In this document: piece by piece, positions 56,486 through 64,000 of the stretch
Numbering within the stretch: position 1 is the first letter of the stretch
How the letters are laid out: each line of letters begins with the position of its first letter
Position numbers and translations under genes: made by a program
NCBI RefSeq assembly: GCF_026262505.1
Contig: NC_067203.1
Span: 14,954,392 to 15,018,391, forward strand
Length of the DNA stretch: 64,000 nt
Source of the DNA: Trichomonas vaginalis G3
Taxonomy: Eukaryota; Parabasalia; Trichomonadida; Trichomonadidae
Reading direction: 5' to 3'
Notes under the pieces: model-generated
Databases searched by the model: none
Told to the model about the DNA's origin: nothing
What the model saw: only the letters and a program-made list of their open reading frames with translations

Positions 56486-56633
56486 AAATTAATATTAGCT
56501 TGGCGCAGAATTTCTTTTATAGTTTCATCATCACCAACTAAGTCTTTCAAAGTATTTCCAAATTAATATTAGCTTGGCGCAGAATTTCTTTTATAGTTTC
56601 ATCATCACCAACTAAGTCTTTCAAAGTATTTCC
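56486..56633. repeat. 74-bp tandem duplication at the 3' end of the ankyrin gene
   Basis: 56486-56559 and 56560-56633 are identical 74-bp units. As 74 is not a multiple of three, the reading frame changes at the junction: the gene now ends RQANINLEIL. In the outer copy the same codons would run RQANINFE and stop at TAA (about 56480). Confidence 0.9.
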
Positions 56634-58382
56634 AAATCTTGTTGGTGTATAATAGTCAACACCATCTGTCTGTACAGCCAATCTTATTGTGTTGTAACTT
56701 TTAGTTTCAATTGCATTTTGGAAGAAATTCATATTGAACAAGTTATCTCTAGCGTTTTTATCAACGTGGTCGTATTTCAACATTAACTTAATAAGTTTAT
56801 ATTTATCACTTCTAGCGAACATGATTATTGGCGGCATTGAGAAATCAACAACATTCTTATTTACATTGAAAATTGATGGATGTTCTAAAATAAATTCCAT
56901 ACAAAACATATTATGTCCAAAAACAGCATGTTGTATCAAAAGATCTGGATTTCCAATGTCAATATTTTCGTAGTTAACTAACAATTTCAAATTCTCTGTC
57001 TGTTTAAACTCAAGTGCTTTTCTTACCGAGTTATACCCATTGTTATCCACCAAATTCGGATCAGCGCCGTGTTCTAATAAATATTTTGCCATGGCCGTGT
57101 CTCCGTATTTTATTGCCATGTGAAGTGCAGTTTCTCCATTCGAATCTTTTCTGTCAATCTGTGTCGTAGGGATCTTAGAAATGAAAATAAGTATGGCTTG
57201 CACATTAGATATCACGGCGCTTTGTAATGGACCGTATCCGCCTGAATCAATTGAATTTGTGTCACAACCGTTTTGTAAACACCACAAAATTGTGTTTGGT
57301 TGTACAGAAGAACATGAATAACACAATGTATTGATCATTTCGATCTTCAGACGATCTTCTGATTGTATTTGTGTCTCTAAGATCCAGTTAAATATGTCTT
57401 TTTTAGAATATTGAGCTGCAATTTTCAAATATCCTTCAAATTTTAGATTTTGCTGCTGTACGAGTCTGACTAACTCTATATTACCTGATGTAACTGCAAA
57501 ATACTGCAAATAATGGTCCCATTTGTCTTTGTAGTCTAATTTTGGATTTTGAACAATTAAATACTTAAAAATTTTCACGGAACCGTAATAAACTGCATAT
57601 TGAATAATACTTGGCTCTTGACGTATTGTTGATGGAAAGTCTAAGTAATTCCGTTTAATAATTTTATTAATATTGAAAACAGAATTTTTGTAAAGCATAA
57701 AAGCATCAATATCGTCATTTTTAAGAATGTATTCAAGAGATCCAACTTCACAACCGTGTTCTAAGTATTGATTAAATAATTCTTCTGAATTCATAACTTT
57801 ATCGTAAAGTTGTGGGAATTTCTTTGCTACTTTATCAGAAACTTTTGCTCGGGCGACGTATTTTTGAAGCTTTGCATAAAATTCTGGTTCGTTTTTGATA
57901 TATTTGTCAAAATATACTGAAAGAGTTAAAATTACATTAGGCAAGTCTTTATGGGTCTTTGTGAATTGATATAGTTGGGATTCATACTCGACAAAATCAA
58001 TTGAGCCGTTATCTGTTAATAATCGAAGAAATCTAAAATCTTTTGTATTTCGAAAGTAAAGATAGTTTGATGTACTTCTTAGTAGATGTTCAATAAACTT
58101 AATTTTGAAATCGCCGAAATAGTTTTGAGGTGATGCATGTATTTGACATAATTCGAACAATCTTTTAAGAAATTGAAGAGAATATTTAATATTTCTGATG
58201 TAAACAAGCATTACTATTGCATTAATTCCTATTTCTGTGTCACCCATGTGTTCTTCTAAAACTTGATTAAAGATTTCATCAATATTATCAATGGTGAGCG
58301 TGCTGATTAAGTCACTAACACGGACATATGGCATAAATTCATCAAGGACATCTTGTGGAACTATAATAGGAGGTCCTATCAT
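56547..58382 (-). CDS. ankyrin-repeat protein (DUF3447-type)
   Basis: 611 residues, ATG at 58382. The N-terminal 200 residues are helical and of the kind that precedes ankyrin arrays in trichomonads. From about residue 220 ankyrin-like units follow, some degenerate (IIQYAVYYGSVKIFKYLIVQ, LQYFAVTSGNIELVRLVQQQ), some canonical (NGETALHMAIKYGDTAMAKY, LLEHGADPNLVDNNGYNSV). Such proteins are a very large trichomonad family with mostly unknown, presumably scaffolding, roles. The C-terminal four residues result from the 74-bp tandem duplication. No signal or membrane segment. Confidence 0.8.
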   Translation of the reverse strand: MIGPPIIVPQDVLDEFMPYVRVSDLISTLTIDNIDEIFNQVLEEHMGDTEIGINAIVMLVYIRNIKYSLQFLKRLFELCQIHASPQNYFGDFKIKFIEHLLRSTSNYLYFRNTKDFRFLRLLTDNGSIDFVEYESQLYQFTKTHKDLPNVILTLSVYFDKYIKNEPEFYAKLQKYVARAKVSDKVAKKFPQLYDKVMNSEELFNQYLEHGCEVGSLEYILKNDDIDAFMLYKNSVFNINKIIKRNYLDFPSTIRQEPSIIQYAVYYGSVKIFKYLIVQNPKLDYKDKWDHYLQYFAVTSGNIELVRLVQQQNLKFEGYLKIAAQYSKKDIFNWILETQIQSEDRLKIEMINTLCYSCSSVQPNTILWCLQNGCDTNSIDSGGYGPLQSAVISNVQAILIFISKIPTTQIDRKDSNGETALHMAIKYGDTAMAKYLLEHGADPNLVDNNGYNSVRKALEFKQTENLKLLVNYENIDIGNPDLLIQHAVFGHNMFCMEFILEHPSIFNVNKNVVDFSMPPIIMFARSDKYKLIKLMLKYDHVDKNARDNLFNMNFFQNAIETKSYNTIRLAVQTDGVDYYTPTRFGNTLKDLVGDDETIKEILRQANINLEIL

Positions 58383-59300
58383 AATTTTGTTTTAAAGTAT
58401 AATGCTCATATTCTTTCATAGTTTGATCTACTTTGTTTTAAAATTTAACAATTTTTAAGTTTCAAAAGAAAATATAATGAAATTTGTAATCTTTGTAAAG
58501 GTGACCAAACTATTTTTTGAAAGTCCGCCATAACTTTAATGGTACTATTTCAGCGTGTACAATGAATACAAAAATTCTAAGAGTGCCACATAAAATAGTA
58601 CTTTAGACTTGAGTTAATGCTACCAAGCAAATGTTAAAAAGATGACTTTAGTGTTTTGATAATCAAAGATTAAAATCATTATTGTCTAAATCAATAATCA
58701 TAACGACAGAAGTTAATGTTTTTTCATAAGTGCTTTAAATCCACTTTTAAAAGTATACCTCAAAAATCAAAATATCAAAAAAAAATTGGCCGATAGGTTT
58801 GGCTTTAATTTTTGTCTGCTTTTATGATTTGATATGGATGTTATAATTTTAAAAGTTGAGCCAAATTCACCAATAGATTTTTGAGATTTGCAAATACTCA
58901 ATAATTTTCAGCGTGTTATCTTTTATTAAAAGAACTATTTGGTTTCAGTATCATATAAATTGATATTTACTTTCTATTTGAACCTTCATTTAGCTAATGA
59001 TTTAATAATACAGATTTCATCTAGTCCTTATAAGAGAATTTTGAATTTGTTATAATAAAAAAACAAACAGATATAGCTTACACTTCTATAATAAAGATAC
59101 CTTTTATAGAAATCAGTATGAAATGTGTTTTGGCTTATTGGAAGCATATCAGACATAATCGCCATAATCAAAAAATCTATATACCCAATAAGTAATAAAT
59201 TTGTCGATATAGATTTTCCATAAAATTAGTTTTTAGTCTGATCTTAAAATAAATTTAATTTTTTATAAAAAAAATCACATTTAAAAGTATCTTTTTAGTA

Positions 59301-59329
59301 GCTCGAAATCCTGTTGGTGGATTTCGGGC
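59301..59329. repeat. 11-bp stem hairpin
   Basis: GCTCGAAATCC pairs with GGATTTCGGGC around TGTTGGT; one pair is U-G if the plus strand is transcribed. Isolated GC-richer spot in the spacer. Confidence 0.45.
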
Positions 59330-59493
59330 GTACTTCAAAATTAGCTTTTCTTCTACATATGCAAGCTATATTTTAAATATGGAGCAAATCGGATCGGCGA
59401 AAGGAGTTTAGTTACCTTTAATCTTTGTAAGCAATAACAATACTCTTTCTTATTCAATAATAGAAAATTATATTATAGCTGATAAGAGATAAT

Positions 59494-59930
59494 ATGGAAC
59501 ATGAAAGAAGGACCATACTACAAAAAAAAAATCAAGAAAAATTATTTGACAATGTTTGAACTTCGGATGCAAATACCTCTAATAGCATCAACTCATCAAT
59601 ATCAGAATATAATACAGTTTCCATTGATAGTGATATATCTAAAATTTGGATACTAAGTTCAACAATTTAAGATTCCAAATTTGAGATGACGATATCGAAA
59701 TATAAAGATGGTATTGTCATTTTGAATAATCTTGATACCGAATATTAAATTTGATCTAAAATCAAAGAATTAATTGTTTCGATGGAAGAAAAGTATTATA
59801 ACAAAGTATTCAAGCAGAAGGATAAAGGAAATAAGGCTTTCCTCGTGTCGAGCAATATCGAAAAAAAATTTTCACAATATTTTATAGAGAAATGTTATCC
59901 AATATCAATAGTAGCTATTTACAAATTTAT
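59494..59930 (+). pseudogene. decayed gene, unknown product
   Basis: From an ATG at 59494 (MEHERRTILQKK) one can follow charged, protein-like runs (SINSSISEYNTVSIDSDISK, MTISKYKDGIVILNNLDTEY, KIKELIVSMEEKYYNKVFKQ) mostly in one frame but with several stop codons. Looks like a coiled-coil type protein that has decayed. Not recognised. Confidence 0.35.
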
Positions 59931-60521
59931 TTTATCTCCCCTTCAAAAGTGATTTGATTGCTTTTAATAATATTTTCAATACTTCTGAAAGTTAATTAAA
60001 TATTTCATATGCTTTTAATATAGAAGTATATATAATTCGAACTTATAAATTCAAGGATTGAAAATTGCTTGGAAAAAAATATTGTTTTGAAAAATTAAAT
60101 CGGAAATTAGATGTGTACATTTATTTTATAGACAATAATAAAATATAAATTTAAATGTGTTCTCAATGATTTTTATAGAAAATATTAAAAATATCCAAAA
60201 GGACTGATAATAAGTTCTATTACTTTTGGCTTCATTTTTGAAGATAATATCCATTGTATTTAAATAAAATGCGGTGGCCGAAATATTTCAATTTTTGTGA
60301 AATGAATAACCCCCAAAATTAATAAATTGTGAAGTGAGGAGAATTCTGAAACAATAAAAAAACACAAATTGTTGGTTTATTCATATTTTCTAATATAAAG
60401 GCTAACATTAATATGATGTTGTAATTGAAAATTGATAATTCTGACAAATTTTTTATTCAAATATTTGATAAATAAACTTTTAAAATTTGTGAAGATGTAA
60501 ACTCAAAAAAATCGCTGGTGA

Positions 60522-62699
60522 ATGAACTGGGAACGCAGTTCCCTAGCCAGAAGAAGATCACCTGGTAATACGAGGAAGATCCCAGATCTTATCCCGATTA
60601 ACCCAGATCTCCATCTTTATCCGAAGACATTTGCTTACCTTAAAGCACAACTTATGATTTTAGCTAATCTTAATCAAAGCATTAAAAATACAGACAAAGA
60701 TAGGGACTCTCCTCTTTTAAGATTTAAATCACTTATCTCATCCGTTCTAGGTGCACTATATGCAAACTTATTCGATATGGCAAAATATGCTTTATCAGAA
60801 ATAGAAGAAATACTCAAGAGAGATTTACCTCAAGATGTAGACTTTCTTGGATATCGAATTATGAAGGCTTTAACTGCCTTACTTCGAGTTAAGTCCTTAT
60901 TGTCTGTCACTACTGCAACAGAAAAGAAAATACGACCATCGCAAACTCACCAAAAAGTCGAAAATGTAGAATATTGCATGTGCAGATTATGCGAAAACTA
61001 TTTTCCCGTTGATCAAATTGAGCAACATATGTTAGTTTGTGCACAAGCATTTCAGAGCAAAAATTATGTTGTCTCACTTGATGAGAAAATCCGCTCGTTA
61101 ATATATACAGCTCGAACTTCAATTTTGGATGTAAATTGGCCAGGAGATCAAACAAACGCCATTGGACTTATCTTTCCAGTGCTTCATTGCACAATCCTCC
61201 TAGAGAGACTTCTCGAACATGACGCAGAGAATAACTACGAAGTTGACAGCTTACAATATATTTATGACGGACTTGACGCTTTGAGAATCTCTGACCCCAA
61301 TAACGAGAATGCTAGAAATATACTGGTTCGTGCTGTGATGTATTGCCGCGAAAAACTCAAAGCTTGCAACACATTAAAATCAGCATATATTTCTGAAGGA
61401 AGTGCACCGAAATTAGTCAACATATCGGACTTTTCATTCAAGAAGCAGATATCAAGAGGTGCCTACGCCCGAGTTTTCTTAGCCAAAAAAGAATCAACAG
61501 GAGATGTGGTTGCAATCAAAGTTATTTCAAGAAAACACGCAGCAAGAAAGAATACAGCCTTTACAGAAAAGAACATACTTGTTAAATTCCAGTCAGAACA
61601 TGTTGTTTCGTTATATTATACTTTATGTGGAGTTAACAACTTATACATTGTTATGGAATACGTTCCTGGTGGAGATCTCAAGACAGTTCTTCATCATTTA
61701 GGCTGTATGGATGAACACAACGCCAGATACTACATTGTCCAGATTGTTGCCGCTCTTCAAGACTTACGCAAGCATAAAATTGTTCACAGAGACCTTAAGC
61801 CTGATAACATCCTCATTGACAGGGACGGACATCTCAAATTGGCAGACTTCGGTTTATCATTTGTCGGAGTTGTCGAAAAAACACTTGAATTTGCAGGAAC
61901 ACCAGACTACGTTGCTCCAGAAATCGTTCTCAACAAAGGACACTCATTTCCGGCTGACTATTGGTCACTTGGTGTCATAATTTACGAATTACTTACAGGA
62001 GTTCCACCGTTTCATGGCAAGACCCCAGAAGAAACATTCATGAATATCTGCGAAGGCATTTTCGAGCCGATCGATGGTTCTAAAGAGGCAATTGACTTAA
62101 TCCGCCAGCTTTTGAGACCAAATCCGAATGAACGTCTTGGTTGCAGATCAGTCAGTGACATCATGGAACATCCCTTCTTCAAGGGAATCGATTGGACAGC
62201 TCTTGATACTTTCGAACCACCATTTTGTCCTTGTCTTAAGAGCGAAGAAGATACTTCCTACTTCGGAAATTGTTCTCTTAAAGATTACGCCGATATCCAA
62301 TTTGATTTAGAATCAAATCGAAAGAGAAGTTTCTCATTCGGTCCTGAAATCGTCGAACACTTCAAAAGTGACTTCGATAAATTGAACGAAATGATTAAGA
62401 ACGGACAACAAATCGAAGACAACGATCTGAGCCAATTCCCTGTTACTTCGATGAATGGTCTTATGGATCGAACAACTCGGACAGCTTCCCATCGCAGAGC
62501 CAAGCATATGTCCTTTGAAACAGCCTTATCTACTCCAATAACCCTTACTACCGGTTCTTTGCCAACAACTGCGATGATGTCCACTCCAATGATCAGACCA
62601 ATGGTTGTGAAGAAGAGAAGATTCTCAAGCTCAAAGACACCAGAACCAATACAGGTTAAGCAACCAATTAGTTTGGTAGCTCAACCAAATATGTTATAA
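60522..62699 (+). CDS. AGC protein kinase, IRE/RIM15/MAST type
   Basis: 725 residues, ATG at 60522. Residues 1-145 are helical. About 150-172 is a Cys/His motif (CMCRLCENYFPVDQIEQHML then VC), like the C2HC zinc motif in front of the kinase domain of plant IRE and fungal RIM15. The kinase domain is about 303-553: ISRGAYARVFLAKK (glycine loop), VVAIKVI (Lys), HRDLKPDNIL, LADFGLSF, and EFAGTPDYVAPEIV with the GTPDYxAPE of this subgroup. An AGC-type tail follows (FEPPFCPCLKSEEDTSYFGN). No long spacer splits the kinase domain as in Greatwall, and no PDZ domain is present as in MAST. The family acts in nutrient, cell-cycle and cytoskeletal signalling. Confidence 0.88.
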   Translation: MNWERSSLARRRSPGNTRKIPDLIPINPDLHLYPKTFAYLKAQLMILANLNQSIKNTDKDRDSPLLRFKSLISSVLGALYANLFDMAKYALSEIEEILKRDLPQDVDFLGYRIMKALTALLRVKSLLSVTTATEKKIRPSQTHQKVENVEYCMCRLCENYFPVDQIEQHMLVCAQAFQSKNYVVSLDEKIRSLIYTARTSILDVNWPGDQTNAIGLIFPVLHCTILLERLLEHDAENNYEVDSLQYIYDGLDALRISDPNNENARNILVRAVMYCREKLKACNTLKSAYISEGSAPKLVNISDFSFKKQISRGAYARVFLAKKESTGDVVAIKVISRKHAARKNTAFTEKNILVKFQSEHVVSLYYTLCGVNNLYIVMEYVPGGDLKTVLHHLGCMDEHNARYYIVQIVAALQDLRKHKIVHRDLKPDNILIDRDGHLKLADFGLSFVGVVEKTLEFAGTPDYVAPEIVLNKGHSFPADYWSLGVIIYELLTGVPPFHGKTPEETFMNICEGIFEPIDGSKEAIDLIRQLLRPNPNERLGCRSVSDIMEHPFFKGIDWTALDTFEPPFCPCLKSEEDTSYFGNCSLKDYADIQFDLESNRKRSFSFGPEIVEHFKSDFDKLNEMIKNGQQIEDNDLSQFPVTSMNGLMDRTTRTASHRRAKHMSFETALSTPITLTTGSLPTTAMMSTPMIRPMVVKKRRFSSSKTPEPIQVKQPISLVAQPNML

Positions 62700-63248
62700 T
62701 TTTTTTTATTTACTTATTTTTTGTTTATTTTTTGCATTATGACTTATTCTCTATCATTTTGTTATGTATTGATTGGTAATGCGGAATAAAATATTATATA
62801 TAATTGTTTTTCTTCAAATTAGACTTTCTTTCATAAGCCATTGTTCATTAATTTTTGTTCGATTATACTTGCACATGTTAAGAATGGATATTTTGGTTTA
62901 ACCGAATTTTATTGCGGAAAAAATATTGCATCGAATCCCAAATTGATATAATAATTCAATGACATATTGAAGCATACGAATTTATTAGAACTCATTAGTT
63001 TGCCATTTCAGATTCGGTGTTTTGATAACAATGTCATAATTCTTACATACTCGTTCAATACCTTGGGGATATATTATCTAGGCCTATATCTATCTGTGGT
63101 ATGATTATTAGCCAAATCGAACAAGTTTTATTTTGGAAAATTATTTACAGGTATAGAGAAAAATCATGAAACAAACTGAAGAAGTACTTTGATACAAAAA
63201 GAGAAATATTTTAACAACAAAAATACGAGATTTCTATAAGAAATATTC
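62700..63248. other. intergenic between convergent kinases
   Basis: AT-rich spacer, nothing recognised. Confidence 0.5.
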
Positions 63249-64000
63249 TCAAGGGATGAGCTTAGGACGGTTGAAACACTCAACAGACCTTTGTCTTCTC
63301 CCTGCGAACTTGTTCGGGTTTGGTATCGAAACTTTTGGCGAATTTGGTCGACTTCCGCCAAAACTTGAATTTGATGAGCTTCTTACGATTGGATGACCTG
63401 GAGGAGCTCTTGTTGGGAATAGAGAAAGAGGTGCTGCTATTCCCAGTTCATCTCCATCTCTTCTTGATGAAGAAGTTAATTCTGCAAACTTTTTCGCTTG
63501 CATTGGAGGAAGAGGTGGAAGAGAGTGCTTTCTTCCTTGTGTTTGCAGGATCTTGGCCTTTTCTGCGAACTTCATCCATGGATGTTTAAGTATTTGGTCC
63601 AAAGTTGGTCGATTTTCCGGTTCTGCAACTAATATTCTGCAAATAAGGTCTTTGCATTCAGGAGAGACGTTTTTTGGTACTTGATAGTTGCATGTAACAA
63701 TATCTCTCATCATCACATTGATGTTTGAAATGTTCCACGGATGTTTTCCTGTAACCATTAAATATAAGTTGACGCCAAGTGACCAAATGTCGCTCTTTTG
63801 GCCGTCGTAAGCTTTATGGTAAAGACACTCTGGTGCCGAGTAGCACGGAGAGCCACAGAATGTAGTCATCATTTTTGATGTTTCCATGTAGCCGCAAAGG
63901 CCGAAATCACTGACCTTAACATGTGGAAAACGTTCAAATAAAACGTTTTCAGGTTTAAAATCACGATGTGCGACTCCAAATGAATGACAATATGCAACGG
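63249..64000 (-). CDS. CAMK-like serine/threonine protein kinase (C-terminal part; runs off the window)
   Basis: The frame is open to the right edge, so the start lies outside. It begins inside the kinase domain: VAYCHSFGVAHRDFKPENVL (catalytic loop, with Phe in place of the usual Leu of HRDLKPEN), VKVSDFGLCGY (Mg-binding DFG), TFCGSPCYSAPE (activation segment end), SDIWSLGVNLYLMVTGKHPW, and RILVAEPENRPTLDQILKHP then W. The last roughly 100 residues are a Ser/Arg/Pro-rich basic tail ending CFNRPKLIP. The GSPCYxAPE and layout fit SNF1/AMPK-related (CAMK) kinases common in trichomonads. Convergent with the AGC kinase. Confidence 0.85.
   Translation of the reverse strand, partial: VAYCHSFGVAHRDFKPENVLFERFPHVKVSDFGLCGYMETSKMMTTFCGSPCYSAPECLYHKAYDGQKSDIWSLGVNLYLMVTGKHPWNISNINVMMRDIVTCNYQVPKNVSPECKDLICRILVAEPENRPTLDQILKHPWMKFAEKAKILQTQGRKHSLPPLPPMQAKKFAELTSSSRRDGDELGIAAPLSLFPTRAPPGHPIVRSSSNSSFGGSRPNSPKVSIPNPNKFAGRRQRSVECFNRPKLIP

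Larger units (their letters stand above)
58383..60521. other. long intergenic region
   Basis: About 2.1 kb upstream of two divergent genes. It contains a hairpin at 59301-59329 and a decayed frame from 59494 (both listed). No active gene recognised. Confidence 0.5.

Noticed and set aside
58311-58330. ACTAACAC resembling the trichomonad intron 3' motif
   Set aside because: It continues with GGACAT instead of ACAG, and lies in the open ankyrin frame on the opposite strand. No intron was recognised in the window.

Overview
The window looks like a piece of a trichomonad (parabasalid) nuclear genome, most likely Trichomonas vaginalis or a close relative. The evidence is AT-rich, apparently intronless genes, very short leaders with TCA(Y)T initiator-like motifs just before several ATGs, families typical of trichomonads (beta-helix surface proteins, BspA-like leucine-rich repeats, ankyrin proteins, BEACH-type giants), a Maverick/Polinton element, many hairpin-type repeats and an axonemal gene. 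No database search was possible; names rest on motifs visible in the translations.

Layout. 1-22.6 kb is a minus-strand array of related beta-helix genes: a broken copy at the left edge, one copy split by a Polinton and two long copies at 20.8-22.6 kb. A decayed membrane-protein gene lies at 0.8-2.0 kb. The Polinton (about 3.07-19.79 kb) is a fossil with recognisable methyltransferase, capsid-candidate, tail-fibre-like, integrase, protein-primed polymerase, KilA-N and packaging-ATPase parts; its frames are broken in roughly ten or more places. A 1.05 kb repeat with terminal inverted repeats has inserted into it and carries a striking set of hairpins that can fold as a cloverleaf. 22.8-25.8 kb is a CCDC39/FAP59 homologue of the axonemal ruler. 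25.8-32.9 kb is gene-poor: a structured short sequence, a 1.76 kb inverted-repeat element, a small broken gene and a BspA-like fragment.

32.9-44.4 kb is the gene-dense part: a 1943-residue BEACH-family-type protein that seems to lack the BEACH domain, a small acidic protein, ribosomal protein eS8, a type II membrane protein and an alpha-solenoid gene with an apparent one-base frameshift. 44.4-48.9 kb is a nest of hairpin transposon-like repeats, one an internally deleted copy of another. 49-64 kb holds a small unknown gene, a WD40 plus solenoid protein, a duplicated pair of beta-helix genes with a copied gene tail between them, an ankyrin protein whose C-terminus was rewritten by a 74-bp tandem duplication, an IRE/RIM15/MAST-type AGC kinase and, at the right edge, part of a CAMK-like kinase.

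How things fit together. The host genes are single transcription units and form no operon. The main story is expansion and decay of surface-protein families by tandem duplication, interrupted by mobile DNA. Several unrelated repeats carry TGTCACTTTT at their ends, which resembles the trichomonad initiator and could let them seed promoters. The Polinton's cargo (DNA adenine methylase, phage-like fibre, KilA-N) mixes eukaryotic-virus and phage-like parts.
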